A DNA stretch of 64,000 nucleotides from Aquibacillus albus (GCF_016908325.1 NZ_JAFBDR010000015.1:1-64000), one strand, 5' to 3'; shown: positions 46,138 to 54,847, numbered from the stretch's first letter. Program-made: numbers and translations. Notes: a model not told the origin generated them from the letters alone.

Positions 46138-46385
46138 AAGAACACCTACCTTTCATTAAACACTTATAAATCGCCTTATTCTAAAGAACAGGTATATTCG
46201 TAAAAACAAGTCTATCACAATTTTACAGTCCCTGTACGAAGAAAAGAAGTGAAAAATTATTTTGTTTTTGGTAAAATAGAGCAAGATTCTCCATCTATTG
46301 GGAAGGATAAGGTTAAGTTAGATTCATCTTTAAAAGTTCTTTGCTGATATATTGAGGAGTATCATGAATAATAGGAGTGAACAAA

Positions 46386-46466
46386 ATGTTTGATGTAGTT
46401 TTTTCCATCGTTTCATTACTAATCCTGGTTGTATTTATTGGGTTTAGTATTTTTGATCGAGGTTAA
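46386..46466 (+). CDS. 26-residue single-pass membrane miniprotein
   Basis: MFDVVFSIVSLLILVVFIGF plus SIFDRG: one membrane helix with a short charged tail. AGGAGTGAAC precedes the ATG and a strong terminator starts at its stop codon, so the unit looks complete and expressed. A nine-codon ORF (46364-46393) with its own GAGGAG site overlaps the start in another frame and could control translation. No family is recognised. Confidence 0.5.
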   Translation: MFDVVFSIVSLLILVVFIGFSIFDRG

Positions 46467-46494
46467 AAGACAGTGGACAAACACTGTCTTTTTA
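46465..46494. terminator. Bidirectional terminator between the miniprotein and sipase genes
   Basis: AAAAGACAGTG and CACTGTCTTTTT form an 11-bp stem with a six-base loop. It overlaps the stop codon of the plus-strand miniprotein and lies beyond the stop of the minus-strand signal peptidase gene. Confidence 0.85.
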
Positions 46495-46544
46495 CATGAA
46501 ATGAAAAGCCTTTGTCATACGAAAGCTTATAGAACCGATAGACC

Positions 46545-47063
46545 TTAACGAGTGAAAGTCCATTCAGAAAAGGGGTATATGACGAACTCCGAACGACCTA
46601 TTATTTCCTCTTTTGTTACAAAACCTAATCCGTTCCTACTGTCCTTGCTAATTAACCTGTTATCTCCCATAACAAAATAACTATTTCCAGGGACTTCTAC
46701 CGGACCGAAATCGCCTGTTTGGGATAAGTCTTGACTGTCTAGAAATGTTTGTGTATATCTTTCTCCATTTATATATAGGACTTTATCTTTTACTGTAATG
46801 GTTTCGTGAGGTAATGCGATTACTCTTTTTACATAATTTTTTATCGGTCTTTTAATAATAACAATATCTCCACGATTAGGTTCACCGACTAAATAGACAA
46901 CTTTGTTAAACAGTAGTCTTTCTCCATCTTGAATGGTTGGATCCATACTCTCTCCTTGTACGATGGATGTTGCAAAAACAAAAGAACGTAATAGAGAAGC
47001 AGCTATGATTGCGATAGCTATTACTTTGACCCATCCCAATGATTCCTTTTTTTTAACTATCAT
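46545..47063 (-). CDS. Signal peptidase I
   Basis: A 172-residue type I signal peptidase (SipS/LepB family) anchored by an N-terminal helix (VIAIAIIAASLLRSFVF). The catalytic serine is Ser39 in VQGESMDPT and the lysine is Lys79 in NYVKRVIALP; the later boxes GDNRLISKDSR (about 133) and GRSEFVIYPFS are present. It cleaves signal peptides of exported proteins. The ATG at 47063 is chosen from the usual Sip N-terminus; the longer frame to 47123 has no clear ribosome site. Confidence 0.9.
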   Translation of the reverse strand: MIVKKKESLGWVKVIAIAIIAASLLRSFVFATSIVQGESMDPTIQDGERLLFNKVVYLVGEPNRGDIVIIKRPIKNYVKRVIALPHETITVKDKVLYINGERYTQTFLDSQDLSQTGDFGPVEVPGNSYFVMGDNRLISKDSRNGLGFVTKEEIIGRSEFVIYPFSEWTFTR

Positions 47064-47374
47064 GAGGGAAACATCCTTTCCTTTTAGTAGTAACAAAAAG
47101 GAGTATTTATTCAAAAAAGGCAATTAATATTAATTATTATTATCTTTAAGAATTATATTACTATATCTATTTTACTATTAATGATGGACAATTTGTTAAA
47201 GGTTTTTTGTTTTTCTGAATTCTTGAAAGTTTTGTCTAATATTGCGATTCGCTTTACTTCTTTTAAAAGCTTTGGCATAATCATTAGCGTTTATAAGGTA
47301 GAAAATTTGACAGAATTTATTTTGTCAGGTCGGTTAAAGATTCTTTACTTATGTCATTAGGAGGTAACCCGGTA

Positions 47375-47569
47375 ATGAAATATACTTCATCTATCTTACT
47401 GCAGCGAATAGAATTTTTAAGGAAACAAATGACCGAGGTTGCCTTGGCAAAAGGTTTCACTAGTACAGAGTCGATAGCGCTTAGCCAAGAATTGGACAAG
47501 CTATTGAATCATTACCAACAATTAAAGGTTAATGAGAAGAAAAAAGTAATAGGTAAGAGGAGAGGCTAA
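47375..47569 (+). CDS. Spo0E-like aspartyl-phosphate phosphatase
   Basis: A 64-residue protein with the Spo0E signature SQELDKLLNHY (about residues 39-49) and helix ILLQRIEFLRKQMTEVALAKGFTSTES before it. Such proteins dephosphorylate Spo0A~P and delay sporulation. ATG at 47375 follows AGGAGGTAACCCGGTA; the open frame from 47351 would start inside that site. An imperfect inverted repeat GACAGAAT / ATTTTGTC lies about 60 bases upstream. Confidence 0.85.
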   Translation: MKYTSSILLQRIEFLRKQMTEVALAKGFTSTESIALSQELDKLLNHYQQLKVNEKKKVIGKRRG

Positions 47570-47587
47570 AATAGCCACCCCTACCAA

Positions 47588-48760
47588 TTATTTTAATAGA
47601 CCTTCGTTTGTTCTAAGAAATTCCTCAAGACGATCCATTCCATCTTCCAATGTCTTTTGACTGTATGCATAGGAGAGGCGTAAAAAACCTTCACCATAGT
47701 TAGAAAATGCATCACCAGGCACCAATGCTAAATTGGCTTCTTCCACCATTTTTAATGCTAAATCAAAGGAAGGAAAATTTGATTTTGAAAAGTCCAGAAA
47801 GAAATAGAAGGCACCATCTGGTAATATAACTTCAACTCCCATTTCTTTTAGCCGTTTATTAACATAGTCACGTCTTTGTTTGTACGCTTCCCTCATCATG
47901 AGTGGATCTTCCATACCATGTGTGGTTAATGCTTCTAATGCCGCGTGTTGGCTAATTGAAGAAGCACAAGAAACATTATACTGATGAACCTTTAAAATAT
48001 GATTGGTTAACCATGCAGGTGCCAGCAAGAATCCGATTCTCCACCCAGTCATGGCATGTGACTTAGAAACACCATTTATGATGATTGTCTTGTCCTTTAC
48101 TTCTTCAAATGTCCCAATCGACACATGTGGTTGATCATAAACCAATTCACTGTAAATTTCATCAGCAAGGATAAACATGTCTTTATCTTTCAGTGTAGTT
48201 GCAATATCTGACAACTCACCCTTATCCAATGTGATGCCGGTTGGGTTTGATGGATATGGAAGTATGACACATTTCGTTCGGTCGGATATATGCTCCTCAA
48301 TCAGTTGACTCGTTAATTTGAAGCTATTATTTCTCGTATCTACAAAAACTGGAACTCCTCCAGCCAATCGAATTAATGGTTCATACCCGGGATAGACTGG
48401 TCCTGGAAGAATTACTTCATCCCCAGGATTAATAATTGTACGAAGTGTAATATCAATTGCTTGAGATGCTCCTACGGTGACAATGATTTCTTTTACCGGA
48501 TCATATGTAAGTTGGTATTTATTTTCAACAAATGATGCAATGGACTCTCTTAATGCTAATATACCAGCATTGTGGGTGTAAGTAGTTTGGTTCGCATCAA
48601 TTGCATGTTGTGCAGCTTTTTTTATATGCTCAGGTGTGTGAAAGTCGGGCTGTCCAATCGTTAATGAGAGCATATCCTTGTTATTGGCAACCATATTAAA
48701 AAATTTACGAATACCAGATATTTCAATATTCTTGACGTTTGTATTAACTAAATGTTCCAA
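47588..48760 (-). CDS. patA: N-acetyl-LL-diaminopimelate aminotransferase
   Basis: A PLP-dependent class I aminotransferase of 390 residues starting at TTG after GGAGGACTAACCC. IGQPDFHTPEHI, VTVGASQAIDI (about residue 90), YPSNPTGI (about 165), LADEIYSELVY and the PLP lysine in NGVSKSHAMTGWRIG (about 232) are present. In B. subtilis PatA works with DapH and DapL in the acetylated diaminopimelate branch; both are encoded here at 54-56 kb, which supports the call. Substrate specificity in related aminotransferases varies. Confidence 0.88.
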   Translation of the reverse strand: MEHLVNTNVKNIEISGIRKFFNMVANNKDMLSLTIGQPDFHTPEHIKKAAQHAIDANQTTYTHNAGILALRESIASFVENKYQLTYDPVKEIIVTVGASQAIDITLRTIINPGDEVILPGPVYPGYEPLIRLAGGVPVFVDTRNNSFKLTSQLIEEHISDRTKCVILPYPSNPTGITLDKGELSDIATTLKDKDMFILADEIYSELVYDQPHVSIGTFEEVKDKTIIINGVSKSHAMTGWRIGFLLAPAWLTNHILKVHQYNVSCASSISQHAALEALTTHGMEDPLMMREAYKQRRDYVNKRLKEMGVEVILPDGAFYFFLDFSKSNFPSFDLALKMVEEANLALVPGDAFSNYGEGFLRLSYAYSQKTLEDGMDRLEEFLRTNEGLLK

Positions 48761-48890
48761 GGGTTAGTCCTCCATTTTCTAAATTTAACAAAATGTTCAT
48801 ACAATTTTGATTACTTTCATTTAAAATAAAGGTATAATGAAAGCGATTAATGATAAGTACGTGAATACTCTATATAAGGAGTGAAATACA

Positions 48891-49031
48891 TTGAGACAAA
48901 GGAAAGCTTCTTTTGAAGAGCTAGTTTCAAAAAATAAACAAGAATTAATGAACGATAAGCAAGCGATGAAACAACTTGAAGAACAGCTAGAAAACAAACT
49001 CGTTCGGAAAGTCTCTTATTCAAAGCCTTAA
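48891..49031 (+). CDS. FbpB-like small basic protein
   Basis: A 46-residue protein from TTG at 48891 with AAGGAGTGAAATACA before it: MRQRKASFEELVSKNKQELM and then a charged helix ending KVSYSKP. The pattern FEELVxxNKxEL is that of the Fur-regulated basic protein B family, which helps the sRNA FsrA in iron-sparing in B. subtilis. A TATAAT lies at 48833-48838, and GATTAATGATAAG just after it is a weak resemblance to a Fur box. Confidence 0.6.
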   Translation: MRQRKASFEELVSKNKQELMNDKQAMKQLEEQLENKLVRKVSYSKP

Positions 49032-49217
49032 CATATATCATGATAATACCATAGTGAATTGAGTGGAAACAAAAAATTTAACAATCATTAAATATAGGAA
49101 CTTGCAAAAAGCGAATTTGCCAAGCTTTCTTAAGAGGACTATCATCATATTTTCAGAGTTGAGTCTGTTGAAAGTATAATAGTTTTCTATTTTGACGATA
49201 CTTTTCCTAGAAGTGCG

Positions 49218-49261
49218 TGTTCAAAATTCGATCCGCTTATCATGTAGTAACTTTTTGAACA
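49218..49261. repeat. Inverted repeat of the TGTTCAAAAAGT family
   Basis: TGTTCAAAA (49218-49226) and TTTTGAACA (49253-49261) are perfect inverted arms 26 bases apart. The right arm contains the 12-mer shared with 42767 and 53869. Confidence 0.5.
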
Positions 49262-49295
49262 TCCTTTATAAAGCGAAGGAAAGGTTGGAATTAAT

Positions 49296-49682
49296 ATGCA
49301 AGATGTCCTCTATGATTTCCTATTAGCTATTTCCCCATTCATTAAAAAGGCGCAACTGGTACCGTTGGGAATAACTGATCAGCATCTCTACTTTTTCATT
49401 GGTTTAATTGGTGCTATTCTCAGCTATATTCTTCTTCAGCCAGTTATTAGGCTGATTGTAGTGCTGCAGTGGAGTAAGTTACTAACATACTTAATGAGTA
49501 GCTTTTTATTCTTAATTATATTAGGGTCAATTTATATTTCTAGGGAAATGTTTATTGTTGGAGATAGTGGCTTAGAACTAATGGGTAACATAGCATTAGG
49601 AATAACTTTGTTTGGTGTAGTATTATTAATTACTCATTTAGCACAAAACCTGATTGCTTATGTAAAACAAATAAAATCTTAA
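49296..49682 (+). CDS. Membrane protein, unknown function
   Basis: A 128-residue protein with three clear membrane segments (FFIGLIGAILSYILLQPVIRL, LLTYLMSSFLFLIILGSIYI, NIALGITLFGVVLLITHLA) and short charged ends. ATG follows GGAAAGGTTGG. Monocistronic between the FbpB-like gene and another small membrane protein. No family recognised. Confidence 0.55.
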   Translation: MQDVLYDFLLAISPFIKKAQLVPLGITDQHLYFFIGLIGAILSYILLQPVIRLIVVLQWSKLLTYLMSSFLFLIILGSIYISREMFIVGDSGLELMGNIALGITLFGVVLLITHLAQNLIAYVKQIKS

Positions 49683-49757
49683 TTTATCGTAGGAAAAACT
49701 ACCCCTTTGAAACCAATTGATTCCTATACTCGTATATGAATAGAAGGGGGTAGTTAT

Positions 49758-49961
49758 ATGGCTACGATAATATTTTTGTTTTTGTTTTTTGGACTAATCC
49801 TATTTCTTTTAAATGTTATAACGAGTATATGGGCTTATAAAGATTCACTTAAAAAAGGAAAAAGTAAGGAGTACGCGATTATCGTCTTAATTGGTACACT
49901 TATTTTACCTATACTTGGATTAATTGTATATTTAATCATCCGAAGTGATGAAGGTGCATAA
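49758..49961 (+). CDS. Small membrane protein, PLDc_N-like
   Basis: A 67-residue protein with two membrane helices joined by a short basic loop (YKDSLKKGKSKEYA), ending RSDEGA. The layout resembles the N-terminal membrane domain of phospholipase D/cardiolipin synthase proteins (PLDc_N) standing alone. GAAGGGGGTAGTT precedes the ATG. A strong terminator follows. Confidence 0.5.
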   Translation: MATIIFLFLFFGLILFLLNVITSIWAYKDSLKKGKSKEYAIIVLIGTLILPILGLIVYLIIRSDEGA

Positions 49962-50004
49962 GTCAAAAAAATAACACAGATCTAACTTTAACCAACCTAA
50001 ATTC

Positions 50005-50041
50005 AAAACGCATGGATTTCATGATTATCCATGCGTTTTTA
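50005..50041 (+). terminator. Terminator after the small membrane protein gene
   Basis: AAAACGCATGGAT and ATCCATGCGTTTT form a perfect 13-bp stem with a nine-base loop and a trailing T run. Confidence 0.85.
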
Positions 50042-50100
50042 TTGTTAGTTAACCAGTTGTAATTTCCAACGTAAGCTTTACATTTTCTCCAATGTGACGG

Positions 50101-50128
50101 AAAAACGTATAGAAATCTATACGTTTTT
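50101..50128 (-). terminator. Terminator of ykyB
   Basis: AAAAACGTATAGA and TCTATACGTTTTT form a 13-bp stem with a two-base loop, overlapping the stop codon of the leftward ykyB gene. Confidence 0.8.
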
Positions 50129-50606
50129 AATACCGCCATTTTTTCTTTTTGAAGGGTGACCCATTTAGTTGACCTAGTGAAGATGGAGTAAAATAAGAAG
50201 GGTATCTTTCTTTTTGATGATGTTGTTTGGTTTCTAAACTCCAATCAAGATAGTTACTTAATATTTTCTTTGCTTGTGACAAGGACATTTGAGGTTTTGG
50301 GTTACGATAATTACTATCGACATTCCCAAGATGTTTTAAATCCTTAAAATCCTGTTTCATCGGAGGTATATGAAAAAAGTATTCACCAACTTTCACAAGT
50401 ACTGTAGAGTGCTGGTGACTTAGCTTGGGGTGATCCGAAAAGTGAAGCCCGACTTTTAGTGCCTGATTGTTTTTTAGCAATTTGTGGATTGTCTGCTTTT
50501 TCATGCTATATAAAAAGCGAGGGTTTGGAGCAGTTTTAGCATGACGATTAACAACGAATAATGCTTGTGCTATTTCATTTATATTATCTTTATGCTTTTG
50601 ATTCAC
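50127..50606 (-). CDS. ykyB: YkyB family protein
   Basis: A 159-residue soluble basic protein starting at GTG after AAAGGAGGATTCCG. NEIAQALFVVNRHAKTAPNPRFLYSMKKQTIHKLL at the N-terminus, then VGLHFSDHPKLSHQHSTVLVKVGEYFFHIPP, is the YkyB pattern. The function is unknown. In B. subtilis ykyB lies after patA-cheV and before ykuC-ykuD-ykuE, and the same neighbourhood without cheV is seen here. Confidence 0.85.
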   Translation of the reverse strand: MNQKHKDNINEIAQALFVVNRHAKTAPNPRFLYSMKKQTIHKLLKNNQALKVGLHFSDHPKLSHQHSTVLVKVGEYFFHIPPMKQDFKDLKHLGNVDSNYRNPKPQMSLSQAKKILSNYLDWSLETKQHHQKERYPSYFTPSSLGQLNGSPFKKKKWRY

Positions 50607-50689
50607 CGGAATCCTCCTTTCTAAGCTACTATATTACTCGTTCGCAAAGTCAACGAATTAAAAATTGTAAAAACTTAGTGCTTCCCAAG

Positions 50690-50830
50690 CTCCAGCACCT
50701 CCCCCCCTCGAGGTCTTAAGTTAATCCTCAACTACTTCGAGGCTCGAATTAAACTTGTTGGGGGTGAGTACTAGGAAATCATTACGGTTCAGTCCATACG
50801 TCGCTACCAGGGCGCTCTGAGCTTTTGTTA
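50690..50830. other. GC-richer structured intergenic block
   Basis: About 140 bases between ykyB and the SCO gene are much richer in G and C than their surroundings. They hold a run of C, the palindrome CCTCGAGG near 50707 and nested inverted pieces such as AGTT/AACT and TCGAGG/CCTCGA. On the minus strand a hairpin GTGCT/AGCAC followed by T residues ends the block. No protein or known RNA is recognised. Confidence 0.35.
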
Positions 50831-50831
50831 T

Positions 50832-51395
50832 TTACATCATATCCTTAATGTCATCAACAATTTTCTCAATTTCGTCCATTTTCCTTCCATCATAACGGTT
50901 GATTGCATTTCCTTCAGGTGAAACAAGATAAAAGTAAACGGTATGAATCATTTGATCTGAATCAGCTATTTTATCTACTGGTGCTTTGAAGGATTTAACA
51001 GCAAACTCTTTCATTTCTTCAAACTCATAACCCGTAAAAAGGTTCCAATTATCAAGTTCTCCACCTCGGTCTAATGCATATTGTTTTAGCATTTCAGGTG
51101 TATCGTTGTCAGGGTCAACAGAAAATGATACAAGCTCAACATCTAAGTTTTCTTCTTTAAGCATCTCCTGTAACCGCGCCATATTCGCAGTCATTGGCGG
51201 ACAAACAGTTTCACAGTTAGTGAAAATCATATCAGCTACCCAAAACTTACCCTCAAGTTCTTCGCTATTCACCATTTCCTCATCTTGATTTATAAATTCA
51301 AAAGGTTGTACATCAAAAGAAAATTCACCTTCATACTTCGGTCCACAAGCCGAAAGTATTACGGTAAGTAAGCCTATTATTCCTAGTATCCTCAT
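50832..51395 (-). CDS. SCO1/SenC family protein (lipoprotein)
   Basis: A 187-residue thioredoxin-fold copper chaperone for cytochrome oxidase assembly. The signal MRILGIIGLLTVILSAC is a lipobox with Cys17. The copper-binding CxxxC is Cys61 and Cys65 (TNCETVCPP), and the third ligand is the His of DQMIHTVYF (about residue 147). B. subtilis YpmQ is the equivalent. It stands alone, with GGAGGGAAATA before the ATG. Confidence 0.9.
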   Translation of the reverse strand: MRILGIIGLLTVILSACGPKYEGEFSFDVQPFEFINQDEEMVNSEELEGKFWVADMIFTNCETVCPPMTANMARLQEMLKEENLDVELVSFSVDPDNDTPEMLKQYALDRGGELDNWNLFTGYEFEEMKEFAVKSFKAPVDKIADSDQMIHTVYFYLVSPEGNAINRYDGRKMDEIEKIVDDIKDMM

Positions 51396-51539
51396 TATTT
51401 CCCTCCATTAACCTCATTCGAGAATTCGACAACTATTTTAGCACTGTTAATCATGAAATACTAGGAAAGACTGAGGAAAGAAGTGACAATTTTACGAACA
51501 AGCGATAATGGAAAAATCTACTATTTAACATCTGGTCAT

Positions 51540-52391
51540 CTATTCGTTGCTTAATTGATAAACAGTTATTTCTGGTTTACACAAAAAACGGTAGGGTAAG
51601 CGAGTTGTTCCAATTCCTCTACTTACAAACAATTGTAGTGGGTAGCTGCCAATTTCGTAATTTCCTTCCACATATTTCTCTGCAAATGCAGGGGTATAAA
51701 CATGTCCTACAAATGGGATTTGAATTTGACCACCATGACTATGGCCAGAAAGCTGAATATCAATTGGATAATCTTTAACGATATCTGCATAATCTGGTTC
51801 ATGGACAAGTAAAATCGTAAATTGTTCTTCTGTGATGCCATTTATGGTTTGTTTTATATCAGGTTTCCCTAACATGACGTCATCTAACCCTGCAATGACA
51901 AAGGACTGGTTTTCCTTTTTTATAGTATAATGGCTATTTTGAAGTAAAGTGAAATTAGCTTTATCCATTGCTTCTTTTATTATATCCGTTCCGTATCCAC
52001 CATGATCATGATTCCCATAAATCCAAAACTTTCCGGAAGGTGCTTTTATGGATGACATTAACTCGATAAGCTTATCGCTCCAAGCATAAATGTTTGGCAT
52101 ATCTACTAAATCACCTGTGAATACAACAATATCAGGATTATTTTCATTAATCGTTGATATCAGGTCTTTAAATTGATCGAGTGTATAATGAAATCCTAAG
52201 TGAGTATCACTGAATTGAATAATTTTAAAATCATGGAATGCTTTCGGGATATTTGCTTTTGATATTGTTTCTCTATGAACGGTTAACAAGCTTGGTTCTA
52301 TCTGTTTTGCATAGTAATATATACCTCCACCAAGACCAAGTGATCCAATGACACTAGAAACTAATTTTTTTAAGAAAGTACGTCGATTCAT
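51540..52391 (-). CDS. ykuE: Metallophosphoesterase, Tat-exported
   Basis: A 283-residue calcineurin-like phosphoesterase. NRRTFLKKLVSSVIGSLGLGGG at the N-terminus is a twin-arginine signal; YkuE of B. subtilis is a Tat substrate. Metal-binding blocks occur in order: FSDTHLG (about 60), VFTGDLVD (about 92), YGNHDHGG (about 125), LVHEPDY (about 190) and LSGHSHGGQI (about 213). It is next to a PAQR-family gene and keeps its B. subtilis neighbourhood. Confidence 0.9.
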   Translation of the reverse strand: MNRRTFLKKLVSSVIGSLGLGGGIYYYAKQIEPSLLTVHRETISKANIPKAFHDFKIIQFSDTHLGFHYTLDQFKDLISTINENNPDIVVFTGDLVDMPNIYAWSDKLIELMSSIKAPSGKFWIYGNHDHGGYGTDIIKEAMDKANFTLLQNSHYTIKKENQSFVIAGLDDVMLGKPDIKQTINGITEEQFTILLVHEPDYADIVKDYPIDIQLSGHSHGGQIQIPFVGHVYTPAFAEKYVEGNYEIGSYPLQLFVSRGIGTTRLPYRFLCKPEITVYQLSNE

Positions 52392-52451
52392 AGTTAATAA
52401 CCTTTCAGCATATAATTACTAAATGAATAAATCGTTTTTAGTGTTTAGTTG

Positions 52452-53087
52452 TTAAATAATGTAAAGGAAAATGGAGAAAAAATGAAAAGTAGAGCCGGCA
52501 ATAACAAATAGATGCCATACGGCGTGATGATAATAAAACTTTCTCCATACATAAAAGATAGCACCAATTGTGTAACATAAACCCCCAACTATTAAAAAAT
52601 TAATCCCGTCAGTAGGCAGTGTGTCGGTTAACGGGTTCCATGCAAAAACAATTAACCATCCCATTAATACATAAAAAACCGTTGATAATACTAAAAACTT
52701 TTCCACAAAAAATACTTTAAAAATAATCCCTGCCAGAGCAATCCCCCACACGATTCCAAATAGAGTCCAGCCCAATCCACTTCGCAATGGAACTAATAAA
52801 ATAGGAGTGTAAGTTCCAGCAATAAATAGAAAAATAGAAGAATGATCAAAAATTTGAAAAATATTCTTCCATTTACCTTCAGGAAGTATATGGGAAATCG
52901 TCGATGCGAGATACATTACTAGCATCGTTATCCCGAATATTGTTACCGAAACAATTCGCCATCCATTACCATTTATACTTGCAAAGACAACCAATAATAC
53001 TAGAGCAACTATACTTAAAATTGCTCCAACAGCATGGGTTATCGCATTAACTATTTCTTCTTTTCGAGTAAACGTATGGGTTGTCAT
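52452..53087 (-). CDS. PAQR/hemolysin III family membrane protein
   Basis: A 211-residue protein with seven membrane helices. Conserved metal-binding histidines and acidic residues occur in NAITHAVGAILS (about residue 13), STISHIL, FQIFDHSSIFLFIAGTYTP (about 78) and HHAVWHLFVIAGSTFHFF (about 185). The family includes hemolysin III and adiponectin-receptor-like zinc enzymes. The bacterial function is unclear; B. subtilis YplQ is the closest name. Confidence 0.88.
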   Translation of the reverse strand: MTTHTFTRKEEIVNAITHAVGAILSIVALVLLVVFASINGNGWRIVSVTIFGITMLVMYLASTISHILPEGKWKNIFQIFDHSSIFLFIAGTYTPILLVPLRSGLGWTLFGIVWGIALAGIIFKVFFVEKFLVLSTVFYVLMGWLIVFAWNPLTDTLPTDGINFLIVGGLCYTIGAIFYVWRKFYYHHAVWHLFVIAGSTFHFFSIFLYII

Positions 53088-53318
53088 GAAAAACCTCTTT
53101 TCTATTTACCTTTCCTTTTCATTTAATCTTCTAAGAAAAAGTACTACTATTCCATCATAACAGTTATCGATGTACATCGGTAGCTTGATTTGTAAGTATT
53201 GTATTATTTTTTTGATCATTCAACTAGCATGGTTTCGTTTTAATATGTATGATAAAATATTGTTGGGATTTGAATAAGTGAATTACTCCTTCAACTACAG
53301 GTAAATGGAGTGAATAAA

Positions 53319-53780
53319 ATGAAAAATGCTGAATCTATGCAATTAATTGATATTACTGCTGAGACGATGATGATTCCATCCGAAAAGGTAGCCCATGTAC
53401 AAGTAGGTAATCCTTTAGAGCATGCACTATTAGTACTTGTAAAATCTGGTTATTCTGCTGTACCAGTATTAGATGTCTCTTATAAATATAAAGGTACAAT
53501 TGGTAAAACAATCATTCTCAATAGTGTTTTAGGATTAGAGCGCTTTGAAATGGAAAGACTTTCTAATACAAAGGTTCATGAAGTGATGAACACCCAAACA
53601 CCTTGTCTAAAAAAGAGTGATGACATATTAACCTGTCTAAAAACTGTTATTGACTATCCTTTTGTTTGTGTTGTGGATGAAGAAGGGTATTTTGATGGAA
53701 TTCTTACAAGAAGAACAATTTTAAAACAGCTGAACAATTATTTTCACTTAAATAAAAATCAGTTATATCAAGTTGAATAA
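53319..53780 (+). CDS. ykuL: CBS-domain protein YkuL
   Basis: A 153-residue protein of two CBS domains: TAETMMIPSEKVAHVQVGNPLEHALLVLVKSGYSAVPVLD (first) and VHEVMNTQTPCLKKSDDIL ... YPFVCVVDEEGYFDGILTRR (second). CBS pairs bind adenine nucleotides; DarB (YkuL) in B. subtilis senses cyclic-di-AMP and binds Rel and pyruvate carboxylase. GGAGTGA 6 bases before ATG 53319 decides the start. The position before dapH agrees with the B. subtilis yku order. Confidence 0.85.
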   Translation: MKNAESMQLIDITAETMMIPSEKVAHVQVGNPLEHALLVLVKSGYSAVPVLDVSYKYKGTIGKTIILNSVLGLERFEMERLSNTKVHEVMNTQTPCLKKSDDILTCLKTVIDYPFVCVVDEEGYFDGILTRRTILKQLNNYFHLNKNQLYQVE

Positions 53781-53868
53781 TAGAAGGGCACACTACCAGT
53801 GTATGATTATAAATACATGAGAAACGGAGCAGCGAGACAACGAAGAAATGCAAAGCAATTTTTCTCGG

Positions 53869-53927
53869 ACTTTTTGAACATCCTCTTGTAAGTGAGACAG
53901 ATTTTTTGTAATAAATCTGTCTCACTT
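53869..53927. repeat. Dispersed repeat copy followed by a large inverted repeat
   Basis: ACTTTTTGAACA (53869-53880) is the inverted form of the 42767 12-mer. Next, AAGTGAGACAGATTT (53890-53904) and AAATCTGTCTCACTT (53913-53927) form a perfect 15-bp inverted repeat. It could end the ykuL transcript in either direction, although the flanking T runs are poor. Confidence 0.55.
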
Positions 53928-53992
53928 GTCATACAGGAATTTTTTTTGGTACAGTATAGAAAATAAATATTGTCAAATTGGAGGAAGTAGAA

Positions 53993-54715
53993 GTGAAAAT
54001 GATGGATGCAAACGAGATAATTTCTTTTATCTCAAATAGTACAAAATCAACACCAGTAAAAGTCTATATTAAAGGTAACCAATTAAATCAAATTGATTTT
54101 AGTGATAGCATACAGGATTTTGTTGATGAAGAAACTGGAATACTTTTTGGTGAGTGGAAAGATATAAAGGATGCTTTAGCTACATATGAAGCGCAAATAG
54201 AGGATTATGTGATTGAAAATGATCGCAGAAACTCTGCCATTCCTTTACTAGATTTAAAGGAAATTAATGCTCGTATCGAGCCTGGAGCAGTAATCCGTGA
54301 TCAAGTAGAAATTGGTGATGGATGTGTCATCATGATGGGGGCTATGATTAATATTGGCTCTGCAATTGGTGAGGGCACAATGATTGATATGAATGCTACT
54401 TTAGGTGGACGTGCAACAGTTGGTAAGAATTGTCATATTGGTGCAGGTGCTGTCCTTGCAGGGGTAATTGAGCCGCCTTCAGCACAGCCGGTAGTCATTG
54501 AAGATGGCGTTGTTGTAGGGGCGAATGCGGTTATTCTTGAAGGTGTCAGAGTAGGAGAGGGTGCTGTAGTTGCTGCAGGCGCTATCGTAACAAAGGATGT
54601 ACCACCAAACACTGTAGTTGCTGGTACTCCAGCCAAAGTAATCAAGGAAATTGACGATCAAACGAAGTCTAAAACTGAAATTATGCATGCCCTAAGAAAG
54701 TTAGATGAAGAGTAA
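53993..54715 (+). CDS. dapH: 2,3,4,5-tetrahydropyridine-2,6-dicarboxylate N-acetyltransferase
   Basis: DapH acetylates tetrahydrodipicolinate in the acetylated diaminopimelate pathway. The 240-residue protein has an N-terminal ligand domain ([27 protein letters not shown]) and a left-handed beta-helix of hexapeptide repeats (about residues 90-215; [44 protein letters not shown]). GTG at 53993 is chosen because GGAGG lies 8 bases before it and the protein then begins as in other DapH. The product feeds peptidoglycan and lysine, and dipicolinate in spores. Confidence 0.93.
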   Translation: MKMMDANEIISFISNSTKSTPVKVYIKGNQLNQIDFSDSIQDFVDEETGILFGEWKDIKDALATYEAQIEDYVIENDRRNSAIPLLDLKEINARIEPGAVIRDQVEIGDGCVIMMGAMINIGSAIGEGTMIDMNATLGGRATVGKNCHIGAGAVLAGVIEPPSAQPVVIEDGVVVGANAVILEGVRVGEGAVVAAGAIVTKDVPPNTVVAGTPAKVIKEIDDQTKSKTEIMHALRKLDEE

Positions 54716-54731
54716 AAGTTGATAGGCGTAG

Positions 54732-54763
54732 AAAAAGCAGGGGATTTTTTCTCCTGCTTTTTT
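54732..54763 (+). terminator. Terminator after dapH
   Basis: AAAAAGCAGG and CCTGCTTTTTT form a stem with a T-rich loop and a T run. Confidence 0.75.
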
Positions 54764-54847
54764 ACACGTTTAGAAAGGATAAAATTTTAGCAGAGAAGTA
54801 ATTCGACGTAGTAAAATGATTTTAAGGAGTAAACAGGGGGAGAAACT

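Noticed and set aside
48844-48862. Fur box before the FbpB-like gene
   Set aside because: GATTAATGATAAG is only a partial match to the 19-bp Fur consensus; noted in the gene entry but not called as a site.
53890-53927. Intrinsic terminator after ykuL
   Set aside because: The 15-bp inverted repeat is perfect but lacks a clear T run on either side, so it is listed as a repeat only.
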